Shown in pieces: positions 17,543 to 27,785 of a stretch of DNA of 64,000 nt (positions are counted from its first letter, which is position 1; every line of letters starts with the position of its first letter). Source of the stretch: Devosia sp. (lineage in GTDB: Bacteria > Pseudomonadota > Alphaproteobacteria > Rhizobiales > Devosiaceae). The stretch lies in NCBI RefSeq assembly GCF_014860165.1, contig NZ_JACZKG010000018.1, forward strand, positions 38,535 through 102,534, in the 5' to 3' direction. The position numbers and the translations under genes are program-made. The notes under the pieces were generated by a model. It was not told the origin of the DNA. It saw nothing but the letters and a program-made list of their open reading frames with translations, and did not search any database.

Positions 17543-18412
17543 CTACGTCCTGGCCACTGCGCTACGGGGCGGCAGGTCATCTGGCGGAGTATCAAAAGCG
17601 ATGCCATGGCCAAACCCGCCCATGATGGTGCAAATTTCCGCGGCATTGCTTGCCCCGGCCTCGAGAGCACGGTCGACATCAGAAGATGTGCACCACTCCA
17701 GCAGGAACCCCGTGGCAAACCCGTCACCGGCGCCCAGGGTATCGACCACAGTCACGGGCTTCACCCCCGCGGAGTAGACCTTGCCGTTGTGGACTGCGAA
17801 GGAACCCGCCCCGCCTCGTGTTCCGACGGCTATTCCTGAGCCCGCCGCGGTCCATTTCTGCAGGATCTGAACGGCCTCGTGGGCGTCGAACTCGCTTAGG
17901 GATAGGAACGCGACATCCAGGTGGCCCGCCAAATGCTGCAAATGGTCATCATTCCAACGGTTCGACAGATCGTAGGATAGCAACCTGCATCTGTTCGCCA
18001 TCAGCGGGACGTACCGGTCCAATCCGCTGAAAATGCTTGTGTGCACGACTTCAAACGACGACATGAAGATGTAGTCGTCCTCCGTCAGGGTGATGTCTCG
18101 GGTCACTCCTTTTCGAGAGCCCAGGAAATGTCGGTCCCCACCGTCGTGGCCGACGAGCGAACATGCGTTCTGCCCGTGGGAACGGCGACAGTGCGACAGG
18201 TCGACCTTCTCCTCCATCAGCGCGCGATAGATCAACTCGCCATATGCATCGTAGGATACACATCCCAAGTAGGACGAAGGCTTACCCAACCTTGCCCACA
18301 TCGCTGCGACGTTGACCGTGTTTCCTCCCGGAAACATGAGGCCCTTGTCCACATACACATCGACGGTGTTATCACCGATGCCCAAAAGCCGAGGCACAGC
18401 GTTCCGCATCAA
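17543..18412 (-). CDS. PfkB-family kinase, fructoselysine 6-kinase (FrlD)-like
   Basis: 289-aa PfkB/ribokinase-fold kinase. It starts with GIGDNTVDVYVDKGLMFPGG, then NTVNVAAMWARLG, which is close to FrlD-type kinases, and has the catalytic GAGD motif in DTLGAGDGFATGFLLE near residue 228. FrlD and FraD phosphorylate Amadori compounds at the 6-position of the sugar before cleavage by an FrlB/FraB deglycase. A matching deglycase gene lies at 34.6 kb on this island, which supports the assignment. Another sugar substrate is possible. It follows an SDR gene on the same strand. Confidence 0.78.
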   Translation of the reverse strand: MMRNAVPRLLGIGDNTVDVYVDKGLMFPGGNTVNVAAMWARLGKPSSYLGCVSYDAYGELIYRALMEEKVDLSHCRRSHGQNACSLVGHDGGDRHFLGSRKGVTRDITLTEDDYIFMSSFEVVHTSIFSGLDRYVPLMANRCRLLSYDLSNRWNDDHLQHLAGHLDVAFLSLSEFDAHEAVQILQKWTAAGSGIAVGTRGGAGSFAVHNGKVYSAGVKPVTVVDTLGAGDGFATGFLLEWCTSSDVDRALEAGASNAAEICTIMGGFGHGIAFDTPPDDLPPRSAVART

Positions 18413-18559
18413 AATCCCCTTGGCTCCCTCTGGAGCGTTTCAGCACTAAGCGACAAGATCGCCGGTCGCATCTGAGAGCCCTGAGCCTTGCAGGTCCGCA
18501 TCGAGCCCAAAATCGCTACGGCATCCGATCGGCGCGGGTGCGCCGATCGAAGCTGGTTC

Positions 18560-19306
18560 TTATATTCCGGACTTCAGATTGCCCGTCCCGGGTAGTGGCT
18601 TCATATGTTGGGACGTTAGGTTGGCGTCGAGGATGTACACATGGTCGGGGCGCGTCACTATGAACGCGACATACTCCGCGACATCCTGGGGCTGCAGCAG
18701 TTTCGCCTGGTCGTCGTCGTGGTTCTCGGAACGCTGCTTCGTCGCGACGGCACCCGGGAGGACTGCCGTCGCCTTGACGTTGAAGGCAACCCCTTCGTTG
18801 TCCGTCGTCTCGGTGAAACCCAATGCCCCGAATTTGGAAGCGGAGTAAGCACCGAACTTAGCTCTGGCAGCCTTCCCGGACCTCGACACGATGTTGACGA
18901 TATGGCCTTGGCGCCGATCGCACATGTGTTGGAAGAATGCCTGGGTGCAAAGAAAGGTGCCTTTGAGATTGATTGCCATCATCCAATCCCAATCCTCTTC
19001 CTTGATATTGGGAATGGCGTTGTGGATGGCGACCCCGCCATTGTTCACCAGGATGTCTACGGCCCCGAACCGCTCCAAGGCAGCCGTTGCCATGCGTTCC
19101 ACTTGCGCCTTGTACTGGATGTCGGTCTCGACTGGCAGTGCATCGCGACCCAGCGCCCGAATCTCGGCCGAAACCGCTTCGATCTCGCCAAACTCCGGCG
19201 CGGCCAGGACAATGTTTGCACCCTCCCTGGCGAGTTCCAACGCGATCGCCCGTCCAATCCCCCGTCCGGCCCCCGTTATGACTGCAGTCTTACCGTCCAG
19301 TTTCAT
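18560..19306 (-). CDS. short-chain dehydrogenase/reductase
   Basis: 248-aa classical SDR oxidoreductase with the NAD(P) motif TGAGRGIG (12-19), the NNGG segment (NILVNNGGVA region), a catalytic Ser in IVSRSGKAAR and the YSASK active-site pair. The substrate is unknown; it could be a sugar or amino-sugar derivative linked to the cargo. It lies between the PfkB kinase and the ornithine-cyclodeaminase-like gene, all on the minus strand, probably one transcript. Confidence 0.88.
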   Translation of the reverse strand: MKLDGKTAVITGAGRGIGRAIALELAREGANIVLAAPEFGEIEAVSAEIRALGRDALPVETDIQYKAQVERMATAALERFGAVDILVNNGGVAIHNAIPNIKEEDWDWMMAINLKGTFLCTQAFFQHMCDRRQGHIVNIVSRSGKAARAKFGAYSASKFGALGFTETTDNEGVAFNVKATAVLPGAVATKQRSENHDDDQAKLLQPQDVAEYVAFIVTRPDHVYILDANLTSQHMKPLPGTGNLKSGI

Positions 19307-19451
19307 TGCGGCTCCTCCTGGCTGACATTAGGAATTTCTTGCTCTGCAGCCTCGCCGCAGGTGCATGTTTAGTTGGTGGTGCAGATACGGAAACGCGAGA
19401 TCCAACCGCCCCGCGGCCGCTGTCCAGTGGAGTATTCCAATAGTAGACCAA

Positions 19452-20432
19452 TCACCGACTGTCAAGCGGGGGGCGCGCATTGCCGCTCTCAAAAGGTGTG
19501 GCTCCCGCCGTTCCTTGCGAGGTCGAAGCAGCCACGATTTCTCGGGCCAAATACAGGTCCTGGAGGGACAGGCCAGAGCTGTCGAAAACAGTGACTTCAC
19601 CTGCATCCGCACGCCCCAAATGCGTCCCGCCGAGCACCGCCCCGATTGCTACGATGTCGCGGTCAACTGCAACGTGCTGAAACTCGCCGATAGTACGCGA
19701 CTGGGAGGGGAGGTCACAGAATAGCGCTGCTCGTGCCAAAAGCTCGGGCGGCAGTTCCTGCTTGCCAACGCCATCGGAGCCCATGCTGGATATGTGAGTG
19801 CCCGGGGCAATCCAGTCCGCGTCGAACAACGGCTCGCGAGATGCGGTGGCAGTCACCACGAGATCAGCGCCCCTGCACGCTGGTTCCGGGCGCTCGGGAG
19901 TTGCAGGCAGACCTATCTCCCTAAGTCGGCGGACTAGGGCTTCGGTTTTCTCTGCGTTTCGGCCCACGACTGAAATCCTGTTCAGCTTTCGGACGCGGGA
20001 CAGCGCTTCGACTTCGTAAAATGCTTGATGTCCGGTGCCGAACACAGCGAGCGAACTGGCGTCAGGTCTCGCCAGTGCGTCGGTCGCTACGGCATTTGCG
20101 GCGGCCGTCCGGAAGGCGTTGAGGCGGGACCCCTCCACAATCGTTCCTATCCTGCCAAGAGTTTGGTCGAAGAGCAGAATGATTGAACTGTGCCTCGGCA
20201 TGCCTTGGATGTCGTTAGAGGGGAAATACGAACCGATCTTTAGTCCGGCAAGTTCGGGATTGGAGGCCGACTTCACCGTGAAACGATTGTCCCGCTCGCT
20301 GCCGTGGCCAATCACCACGGCGAAGCTGTTCGCGCCCGGCAAGCAGGCGGCAATCAACGCCTCGCGGACCGCTTTGAACGCGAGGGCGTGGCTAACAAGT
20401 GCCGAGGACTCGGCCTCCGTGATGTATTTCAT
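19452..20432 (-). CDS. ornithine cyclodeaminase / mu-crystallin family protein
   Basis: 326-aa member of the ornithine cyclodeaminase family. The N-terminal part keeps FTVKSASNPELAGLKIGSYF, then RLNAFRTAAANAVATDALA, and a Rossmann motif FGTGHQAFYEVEAL around 131-144. Family members are cyclodeaminases, alanine dehydrogenases or ketimine/pyrroline reductases. A reductase for an imine made by the D-amino-acid transaminase would fit, but this is inference. It is divergent from the SDR at 20.7 kb, with the shared promoter region at 20433-20688. Confidence 0.85.
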   Translation of the reverse strand: MKYITEAESSALVSHALAFKAVREALIAACLPGANSFAVVIGHGSERDNRFTVKSASNPELAGLKIGSYFPSNDIQGMPRHSSIILLFDQTLGRIGTIVEGSRLNAFRTAAANAVATDALARPDASSLAVFGTGHQAFYEVEALSRVRKLNRISVVGRNAEKTEALVRRLREIGLPATPERPEPACRGADLVVTATASREPLFDADWIAPGTHISSMGSDGVGKQELPPELLARAALFCDLPSQSRTIGEFQHVAVDRDIVAIGAVLGGTHLGRADAGEVTVFDSSGLSLQDLYLAREIVAASTSQGTAGATPFESGNARPPLDSR

Positions 20433-20688
20433 GACTGCTTGACGCCTGACTTTAGGGTGAATGCAAGGCTGTGCGAACCACCGTTGCCTGCACGTGACAA
20501 ATCGTCTATGTCAAGACAAACTGTCAACCCCAAGTTGTGCCGGGCGGGAAGTGCCGTGTCACCCTCGAGAAGACGCATCCTGAAGCCCGATGCATCTCAG
20601 GCCTGAGTCAATCCCCGCCCCATTGCCAAAGTCTTCCGTACCGAGCGGGAACTCCGGCCATTCTATCCTACCTAAAGCGAGGCAAAAG

Positions 20689-21420
20689 TTGAGCAATTCA
20701 AGCGCAGTCGGCAGTGGACGCGTAATCTTGATCTCAGGCAGCGATGGTGGAATCGGATCCGCGATCGTTGAGAACCTGTTGACCCACGGGTACCGTGTCA
20801 GTCTTGGAGGTCTCGACAAGGCCTCGTTGGAGGGGAAGTTCGGCTCCGAAACTTCCAACAAGACGTTCCACGCGTTCGACGCCTTCGATAAGCAAAGCGC
20901 CGTCGACTGGGTGTCACAGACCGTCGAGACCTTTGGCCAGATCGACGGGCTGGTGAACGCCATCGGCGGCGGTGGCCGTGTTGCCATGATGGACGATAAC
21001 GATCAGGCGCTTGACGATGTTTGGGAACTGTTCGTCAAAACTCCGTTGAGACTGACACGGCTTTGCATGCCTCACCTCGAAAAGAGTGGGCGTGGTCGAG
21101 TTGTGAACATCGCATCCCTGGCTTCGAAGCGCATTCGAAACGTCACGGTCGGCTATGGTGTTGCGAAGTTCGCTCAGTTGGGCCTGACGCATGCAACCCG
21201 CACCTATGGTTGGGAAAAAGGCGTCCGAGCTACGGCAGTATGCCCAGGGTGGGTCGGGACCGCGAAAAGCATGGCAAAGGCGCCTAACCTGCAGATGCTT
21301 CCCGATGATATGACCGATCCCTCCACGATAGCTCACATGGTCAGAACGGCGATCGAGCTGCCCAACAACGCGTCAATGGCCGAAATGATCATTAACTGCG
21401 AGTTCGAGGACCTTTTCTAG
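20689..21420 (+). CDS. short-chain dehydrogenase/reductase
   Basis: SDR oxidoreductase with a modified nucleotide motif ISGSDGGIGSAIV and an active-site Y-x3-K in GYGVAKFAQLG. NASL-type residues appear in VVNIASLASKR. The frame is open from an ATG at 20590, but the first 33 residues look uncoded. A TTG at 20689 with GCGAGG upstream lies just before the conserved start, so I prefer it; confidence in the start is low. The gene overlaps the next ORF start and leads a plus-strand operon. Confidence 0.8.
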   Translation: MSNSSAVGSGRVILISGSDGGIGSAIVENLLTHGYRVSLGGLDKASLEGKFGSETSNKTFHAFDAFDKQSAVDWVSQTVETFGQIDGLVNAIGGGGRVAMMDDNDQALDDVWELFVKTPLRLTRLCMPHLEKSGRGRVVNIASLASKRIRNVTVGYGVAKFAQLGLTHATRTYGWEKGVRATAVCPGWVGTAKSMAKAPNLQMLPDDMTDPSTIAHMVRTAIELPNNASMAEMIINCEFEDLF

Positions 21421-21482
21421 TGCCCCATCCGCTGCCGTTGCCAAGAGAGCCCGACAGACTGTCACACGCGAGCACTTATTCC

Positions 21483-22616
21483 ATGAGCGATGCATCCTAC
21501 ATCGAACCCGTCGGCGGACAGCGATACCCCATAGACCAGCCGCGTTGGTGCTCCAACGAGGGCCGACCATTGCTCGTCACTCCGTCGTCTGGCATTTCCC
21601 GGGACGATCTGGAGACCTCTGACAAGTCGCTCTGGCGCTACCGCGCCGCGCTCCCTGTCGATATCGCAAACCCGATCTCGATGGGGGAGGGCATGACGCC
21701 GCTCGTGCAGCGGCAGTGGGAAGACTACCGCCCGTTCTTTAAGCTCGAGTTCTTGAACCCGACCGGCAGCTTCAAGGATCGCGGCACGAGCGTGATGCTT
21801 TCCTATCTTCGTCAGTGCGGAGTCCGGTCGATCCTTGAGGACAGTTCCGGGAACGGTGGCTCTTCCGTCGCGGGATACGGGGCGGCCGGCGGCGTTCGCG
21901 TCAAGATCCTGACACCAAGCTCCACCTCTCCTGGCAAGATCGCACAGGCACGGGCCTATGGCGCCGAGGTACAGCTTGTCGAGGGACCCCGAGAGGAATC
22001 GCAGGCAGAAGCAATTCGCCAATCCGAGCGAACGTTCTACGCCAGCCATAATTGGCAGCCATTCTTTCTCGAGGGAACCAAGACCCTTGCATATGAGCTG
22101 TGGGAGGATTTCGGTTTCCGCGTTCCCGACAACATTGTCGTTCCGGTGGGGGCCGGTAGCAGCGTCCTGGGGCTCCACTTCGGTTTTAGGGAACTGATGA
22201 AGGCCGGCCAGATCACCAGGCTACCAAGGCTCTTCGTCGCTCAACCGCTCAACTGTTCGCCGATCGACGCCAGCTTCAGAGCGGGCTCGGATCAGGTCGT
22301 CGAGCGTCATGTGTCGAAGACGATCGCGGAGGGCGCGTCCATCCGCCAACCGATCCGGCTCAAGCATATCCTTGCGGCGCTGCGCGAGTCCGATGGTGAT
22401 ACGATCGCGGTCACGGAGGGAGAAATTGTCGACGCCCTTCGCAAGTCCTGTGAAAGCGGCTTCTTCATCGAGCCGACCAGCGCGGTCGCTTCCGCAGCGT
22501 TCGCCCGCCTGATCGCAAACGGAGCAATCAAGGTTGAAGAAGAGACGGTAGTCATGCTTAGCGGAACAGGACTGAAGGCCGCAACTTCCGTGGTCGACCT
22601 GATCCAGACAACCTAG
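21483..22616 (+). CDS. threonine-synthase-like PLP enzyme
   Basis: 377-aa fold-II PLP enzyme. The PLP lysine is K98 in NPTGSFKDRGT, as in threonine synthase and threonine dehydratase. A glycine-rich phosphate loop lies in PVGAGSSVLG, and the C-terminal SGTGLKAA is typical of threonine synthase. The N-terminus has a CSNEGRPLL segment like the zinc-ribbon-bearing homologues, but with a single Cys. Possible reactions include beta/gamma elimination or replacement on an amino acid. An upstream GTG at 21420 would overlap the SDR stop. It is unlikely to be the housekeeping ThrC, given its context. Confidence 0.8.
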   Translation: MSDASYIEPVGGQRYPIDQPRWCSNEGRPLLVTPSSGISRDDLETSDKSLWRYRAALPVDIANPISMGEGMTPLVQRQWEDYRPFFKLEFLNPTGSFKDRGTSVMLSYLRQCGVRSILEDSSGNGGSSVAGYGAAGGVRVKILTPSSTSPGKIAQARAYGAEVQLVEGPREESQAEAIRQSERTFYASHNWQPFFLEGTKTLAYELWEDFGFRVPDNIVVPVGAGSSVLGLHFGFRELMKAGQITRLPRLFVAQPLNCSPIDASFRAGSDQVVERHVSKTIAEGASIRQPIRLKHILAALRESDGDTIAVTEGEIVDALRKSCESGFFIEPTSAVASAAFARLIANGAIKVEEETVVMLSGTGLKAATSVVDLIQTT

Positions 22617-22634
22617 AAATCGTTAGCGAGAGCC

Positions 22635-23285
22635 ATGCCCAAGAACGAGACGGACGCTCAGTCCAAAAGCAAAGAGCGGGAACTGCTGATCCAGCAGGTC
22701 AAACAGATCGCCAAGGGCCTGGGTGAGACATTCGCCCCCTTCTGCGAGGTTGTCGTACATGACCTTACGGACCCGGAGCATTCTGTGGTCGATATCCATA
22801 ACAACCTCTCCCAGCGCTCGGTAGGTGCGCCTGCGACGGAGGTCGGCATCGCCCGCATATCCGATCCGGCCTACCCGCAGGTGATCGCCAACTACTCCAA
22901 TTCGCTGAGCGACGGGAGGCAGTTGAAGAGCACCTCGATCGGCATCAAGGGGTCCGACGGCGAGTATGTCGCTGCACTTTGCCTGAACCTTGACCTTTCG
23001 CTCTTTCAGAACCTGCAGGCAATGCTCGGGCGCTTCGCGAGCGTAGACACCGGCATAGTCGCATCCGAGACGATCCAGACCGGAGGAGCCGACACGATCC
23101 GCCTGAAGATCGACGAGTTCGCCGCCGTCCGTGGCACGACTCCTAGATCCCTATCCGTGGATGACCGCAGAGCGATCATCCAAGAACTGAAGTCTGGCGG
23201 GTTCCTCGAGATCCGACGCGCGCCGGAGATTATCGCCAGTCACATCGGCATCTCGAGGGCCACCGTCTACGCCAGTTTCAAGTGA
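22635..23285 (+). CDS. DauR/YheO-like transcriptional regulator
   Basis: 216-aa regulator with an N-terminal YheO-type PAS domain (about 18-135, including PFCEVVVHDLTDPEHSVVDI) and a C-terminal HTH (about 155-214, ISRATVYASFK). DauR represses D-arginine catabolism in Pseudomonas, and relatives are often linked to D-amino-acid or 2-aminoacrylate metabolism. Its place after a threonine-synthase-like enzyme and near a D-amino-acid transaminase fits control of this cargo. It is 18 bp after the PLP gene. Confidence 0.83.
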   Translation: MPKNETDAQSKSKERELLIQQVKQIAKGLGETFAPFCEVVVHDLTDPEHSVVDIHNNLSQRSVGAPATEVGIARISDPAYPQVIANYSNSLSDGRQLKSTSIGIKGSDGEYVAALCLNLDLSLFQNLQAMLGRFASVDTGIVASETIQTGGADTIRLKIDEFAAVRGTTPRSLSVDDRRAIIQELKSGGFLEIRRAPEIIASHIGISRATVYASFK

Positions 23286-23361
23286 TCGGAAGCCGGCGTG
23301 TCGCAGCTGTAGTCGGTTCAGTCGGCCAGCACCCTGATCGCGTGAGAACTTGGAGAATAAG

Positions 23362-24420
23362 ATGGAATACCGCCAACTGGGGCGATCGGGCCTGAAAGTT
23401 TCGACCCTCTCTATAGGGACCATGACCTTCGGTGGCGTTGGTTGGGCAAAGAAGACCGGACAACTCGATGCTCAAGGGGCAAAGAGAGTTGTCGATCTAT
23501 GTCTCGATGCCGGCGTGAACCTCATAGACACGGCAGACGTGTACTCCAATGGCGCTTCCGAGGAAATCATCGGCGAGGTTCTCGCCGGCAAGCGCAAGAA
23601 TGGCGTTCTCGTTGCCACGAAGGCTCGATTTCGCATGGGCGAAGGTGTCAACGATGCCGGGTCTTCCCGCCAGCACCTCATCGCGGCCTGCGAGGCAAGT
23701 CTGAGGAGGCTCAAGACTGATGTGATCGACCTCTATCAATTGCACGAATGGGATGGTCACACCCCGCTCGAGGAGACGATGGAGGCATTGGACACCCTCG
23801 TGCGCCAAGGGAAGGTCCGCTACGTGGGGTGCTCCAACTTCTCCGGATGGCACATAATGAAGGCGCTCGGTGTCAGCGACCGAGACAAGCGACAGAGGTT
23901 CGTCAGCCAGCAGATCCACTACACGCTCGAGGCCCGCGAAGCCGAATACGAGCTCCTGCCGATCAGCGTTGATCAGGGTCTTGGCGTGATTATATGGAGC
24001 CCGCTCGCGGGTGGTCTGCTCTCAGGCAAGCACCGCCGCGATCAGGCTGCTCCGGAGGGAACGAGACAGTTCGCCGGGTGGACGGAGCCGCCCATCAGAG
24101 ACGAGAACCGGCTATGGAACATCGTCGATGCGCTGTTGTCGGTCGGGGAAAGGCGGAATGTTTCCGCAGCCCAAGTCGCTCTTGCCTGGCTGATCGGTAG
24201 GAAGGTGGTGACCTCCGTCATCATCGGTGGTCGCACGGAAGAACAGTTCGTCGACAACCTGGCTGCCGGCGATCTCGTCCTGACCGCGGAGGAACGCAAG
24301 CTCCTCGACGACACCAGCCTTCCGCCACTCCTTTATCCGTATTGGCATCAACGCAACGAGGCAAAGGACCGACTGAGCGCGGCGGACCTCGAACTCATCG
24401 CGTCCCACCCGAAGCGGTGA
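23362..24420 (+). CDS. aldo/keto reductase
   Basis: 352-aa NADPH-dependent aldo/keto reductase with the family tetrad: Asp and Tyr in DTADVYSNGAS, Lys in ATKARF and His in YQLHEWDG. The C-terminal cofactor-binding segment is VIIGGRTEEQF. The start at 23362 has GGAG seven bases upstream; an in-frame TTG at 23350 is less likely. It may reduce a sugar-derived carbonyl released during catabolism. It follows the DauR-like gene after a 76-bp gap. Confidence 0.9.
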   Translation: MEYRQLGRSGLKVSTLSIGTMTFGGVGWAKKTGQLDAQGAKRVVDLCLDAGVNLIDTADVYSNGASEEIIGEVLAGKRKNGVLVATKARFRMGEGVNDAGSSRQHLIAACEASLRRLKTDVIDLYQLHEWDGHTPLEETMEALDTLVRQGKVRYVGCSNFSGWHIMKALGVSDRDKRQRFVSQQIHYTLEAREAEYELLPISVDQGLGVIIWSPLAGGLLSGKHRRDQAAPEGTRQFAGWTEPPIRDENRLWNIVDALLSVGERRNVSAAQVALAWLIGRKVVTSVIIGGRTEEQFVDNLAAGDLVLTAEERKLLDDTSLPPLLYPYWHQRNEAKDRLSAADLELIASHPKR

Positions 24421-24547
24421 TCGTTCTTACCGCCGGACTTCCCGCCATCACGATCATTTGCCAGTTCGCCGGCAGCCCTCGGCTCTCCTCCCGGAGACAG
24501 CCGCTGGGTTCCACGCACCAATTCAGAATGAAACGAGATGTCGAGCC

Positions 24548-25636
24548 ATGCCTTCTCCTACTGAAGTGCCCGAGGAAACCGGTCTCGCCCGACTGCCGCG
24601 TGTAGTGCAATGGATCGTCTTACTGGGCGTCACGGCCGTTGTGTCTGCGGTGCTCGTTCTTGCCAAGTTCCCTGCCGAATTCTTGATCGGCCCGATGATC
24701 GCCGCCGTGCTGGTCGGCGTGAACGGAGCGACCATCCGCCTTCACGGGGCTAGCTTCAACGCTGCGCAGGGCGTGATCGGTGTCCTCGTCGCTGCATCAA
24801 TCTCCATCGGCATCTTCTCGGCATTCCTCGACGATTGGTACATCTTCCTGGCAGCGGTCGTGGGAACGCTTATCGCATCAAGCGCGCTTGGATGGTTGAT
24901 CAGCACCTGGAAGATCATGCCGGGGACGACCGGGGTGTGGGGATCGGCCCCGGGCGCTTCAACTGCAATGGTGTTGATGGCCGATGCCTTCGGAGCGGAC
25001 GCAAGGTTGGTCGCCGTAATGCAGTACCTGAGGGTGATCCTCGTCTCTATCGCGGCGACCATCGTCTCCAAGCTCTGGGTGGCCGCGCCTGCCCTGCCGG
25101 TGGATGGGCCACTGTGGTTCCCGCCGATCGACTGGGTGCCTTTCTTATCGACGGTCGCCGTCGTCGTCGCCGGAGGCCTGGGCGGAAGAGCCCTTCGTCT
25201 GCCGGCTCCATTCTTCCTCGGCACGTTCTCACTGGCCGTAGCATTGCATCTCGGCGGAGGCGTCTCGTTCCAACTGCCTGAATGGCTGCTCGCCATCAGT
25301 TACACAGTCATCGGTTGGACCATCGGACTCAATTTTACACGGCCCATCCTGATCAGGGCGATGCGGACCCTGCCGCAGATCATTGCATCCATCTTGGCGC
25401 TAATGGCCGTCTGCGGTGCGATCGCCTGGATCCTGGTGCAAGTCTTCGACATCGATCCACTTACCGCATACCTCGCCACTAGTCCCGGAGGTCTGGACTC
25501 CGTGGCCATCATCGCCGCCGCGTCGAAGACGGTAGACATGTCTTTTGTCATGAGCCTTCAGTTGGCTCGATTCCTGATGGTTCTGCTGTTTGGACCGGCT
25601 ATCTCCAAACTTGTGGCGCGCCACGTTAGGGAATGA
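24548..25636 (+). CDS. AbrB-family (COG3180) membrane protein
   Basis: 362-aa polytopic membrane protein with about ten hydrophobic segments and an internal duplication. TTGVWGSAPGASTAMVLMAD in the first half matches ATSPGGLDSVAIIAAASKT in the second. This is the AbrB/AmoA-like family, which is often named a regulator or ammonia monooxygenase but is most likely a transporter. It may import or export a cargo metabolite. The ATG at 24548 follows a GAGC-type site; an earlier start at 24458 is possible but the extra residues look uncoded. Confidence 0.8.
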   Translation: MPSPTEVPEETGLARLPRVVQWIVLLGVTAVVSAVLVLAKFPAEFLIGPMIAAVLVGVNGATIRLHGASFNAAQGVIGVLVAASISIGIFSAFLDDWYIFLAAVVGTLIASSALGWLISTWKIMPGTTGVWGSAPGASTAMVLMADAFGADARLVAVMQYLRVILVSIAATIVSKLWVAAPALPVDGPLWFPPIDWVPFLSTVAVVVAGGLGGRALRLPAPFFLGTFSLAVALHLGGGVSFQLPEWLLAISYTVIGWTIGLNFTRPILIRAMRTLPQIIASILALMAVCGAIAWILVQVFDIDPLTAYLATSPGGLDSVAIIAAASKTVDMSFVMSLQLARFLMVLLFGPAISKLVARHVRE

Positions 25637-25766
25637 TACGACCCAACCGGGTTGCAGCACCCTGCGGTCGGTCGCCGTGTCCGAACCGCCGCATCTTTTC
25701 CGTTACCGTCCCGATCAGGAAGCGTCGAAGTCGAGATCTTAGACCTTCGATCTCCAATTGGACACC

Positions 25767-27581
25767 TCACCCAAAGATGCTGGCACCGCGATCCGCGCTT
25801 CCCACCAGCGCCCGGAACCCGACGAAAAGTTCGCGCCCCATGCCCTGACGCTCGCGGTGCAGGTCCTCGACAGCCGGCAATCGGGCCTCGAACTCGTGTT
25901 CGTCTCCGACGAACATCAGCGTACCGGCGTTCGCGTCTATCGAGATGAGGTCGCCATCGCGGATCTTCGAAATGGCGCCACCGTCTATGGCCTCTGGGGT
26001 GACGTGGATGACGGCAGGGACCTTTCCCGACGCGCCGGACATCCGGCCGTCTGTCAGCAGCGCGACCTTGAAGCCGCGATCCTGCAAGACGCCTAGCGGC
26101 GGAGTCAGCTTGTGGAGTTCGGGCATACCGACCGCCCGAGGGCCTTGGAAGCGAACCACTGCCACGACGTCGCCGTTGAGGTCGCCGGACTTGAACGCAT
26201 CCTGCAGTTCCTGCTGGGAATGGAAGATGCGCGCATGTGCCTTGACTATCCTGTTCTCGGGCTTGACCGCTGAGACCTTTATGACAGCCGAGCCCAGATT
26301 TCCGCGCAGGAGCTTCAGCCCGCCGTTCTGCGAGAAGGCGGTCGAAGCTGTGGCGAGCACCTTTGGGTTGCCGGACTGAACCGGAGCCGGTTCGAAAGAG
26401 AGCTCGCCGTCAAGTAGCTTCGCCTCGACTGTGTAGTTGGAAAGGCCACTACCCCAGACGGTCCTGACGTCCTCGTGCAGGTAACCACTCTCCAGCAGCT
26501 CCCGTATCAGAAAGCCCATACCGCCGGCGGAATGGAAGTGGTTCACGTCGGCGGCGCCATTGGGATAGACGCGGGCTAGGAGTGGCACGACGTCCGAAAG
26601 CTCAGACATGTCTTGCCAAGTGATCTGGATGCCCGCTGCCGCGGCCATCGCAACGAGGTGCATGGTGTGGTTGGTGGAGCCACCGGTTGCGAGGAGACCG
26701 ACCAACCCGTTGACGATGGCCTTCTCGTCGACGATGTGGCCGATCGGCGTGTAGTCGTCACCCTGCGCAGTGAGCAGCAGCGCGCGCCTAGTTGCCTCGC
26801 GGGTCAGTTCATCCCGCAGCGGCGTGCCGGGATTTACGAAACTTGAACCGGGAAGGTGGAGCCCCATAATCTCCATCAGCATTTGATTGGAGTTGGCCGT
26901 GCCGTAGAAGGTGCAGGTGCCGGGAGAGTGGTAGGATTTCGACTCGCTCTCCAGGAGCTCGGCGCGGCCAACCTTGCCCTCGGCATAGAGCTGCCGAACA
27001 CGGCTCTTCTCGTCATTGGGAAGCCCCGAAGTCATCGGACCAGCCGGGATAAATATGCCCGGGAGATGTCCGAAGCTCAGTGCCCCGATAAGCAGGCCCG
27101 GCACGATTTTGTCGCAAACCCCCAAGAAGACCGCAGCATCGAACATGTTGTGACTTAAAGCGATGGCGGTAGACATCGCGATTACGTCGCGAGAGAACAA
27201 CGACAGGTCCATGCCAGGCTGACCCTGGGTGACACCATCGCACATTGCCGGCACGCCGCCCGCCACCTGGGCCGTCGCACCGCTGGCGCGGGCCGCTTCT
27301 TTAATGAGGTCGGGATAGAGCTGGTACGGCTGGTGCGCCGAGAGCATGTCGTTGTACGACGTGACGATGCCCAGGTTCAGCGACTTGTTGCCGGCAAGGG
27401 CCGCTTTTTCCGTTGGCGAGCACGCAGCAAAGCCATGGGCGAGGTTGCCGCAAGATAGCACGGAGCGATTGACGCCCGCTTCGCGCGCGGTATCGAGGCG
27501 ATCGAGATAGTCGCGACGGCTGTCTCGACTGCGCGTTGCGATGGTGTCGGTCACGTCTAGGATCGCTTTGCGGACGAACAT
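25767..27581 (-). CDS. edd: phosphogluconate dehydratase (Edd)
   Basis: 604-aa iron-sulfur dehydratase of the IlvD/Edd family that converts 6-phosphogluconate to 2-keto-3-deoxy-6-phosphogluconate in the Entner-Doudoroff pathway. Features seen include [43 protein letters not shown] and [14 protein letters not shown] near the C-terminus. Length matches Edd. The start at 27581 has AGGAGA upstream. It lies 204 bp beyond the ABC permease on the same strand. In this island it would drain glucose-6-phosphate from deglycation. No eda or zwf gene is present here, so chromosomal copies would be needed. Confidence 0.93.
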   Translation of the reverse strand: MFVRKAILDVTDTIATRSRDSRRDYLDRLDTAREAGVNRSVLSCGNLAHGFAACSPTEKAALAGNKSLNLGIVTSYNDMLSAHQPYQLYPDLIKEAARASGATAQVAGGVPAMCDGVTQGQPGMDLSLFSRDVIAMSTAIALSHNMFDAAVFLGVCDKIVPGLLIGALSFGHLPGIFIPAGPMTSGLPNDEKSRVRQLYAEGKVGRAELLESESKSYHSPGTCTFYGTANSNQMLMEIMGLHLPGSSFVNPGTPLRDELTREATRRALLLTAQGDDYTPIGHIVDEKAIVNGLVGLLATGGSTNHTMHLVAMAAAAGIQITWQDMSELSDVVPLLARVYPNGAADVNHFHSAGGMGFLIRELLESGYLHEDVRTVWGSGLSNYTVEAKLLDGELSFEPAPVQSGNPKVLATASTAFSQNGGLKLLRGNLGSAVIKVSAVKPENRIVKAHARIFHSQQELQDAFKSGDLNGDVVAVVRFQGPRAVGMPELHKLTPPLGVLQDRGFKVALLTDGRMSGASGKVPAVIHVTPEAIDGGAISKIRDGDLISIDANAGTLMFVGDEHEFEARLPAVEDLHRERQGMGRELFVGFRALVGSADRGASIFG

Positions 27582-27785
27582 TGTGTCTCCTGATTTAAGC
27601 CAATGCCCGCGTCCGCGACCGGACAAGTCGTTTCGCTCTGGGCGTGACGGCTGAAACGACAACGGGAGCGGGGACGGCTTGTTACGGAGGCGGCACGGCG
27701 CCCCGAGTGCAATCCGATGCCACCGCGCTCGGTCAGGGCGACGGCATCGAAAGGAAGCTTCCGGGTAACGGTTTTGCTGCCGAAT

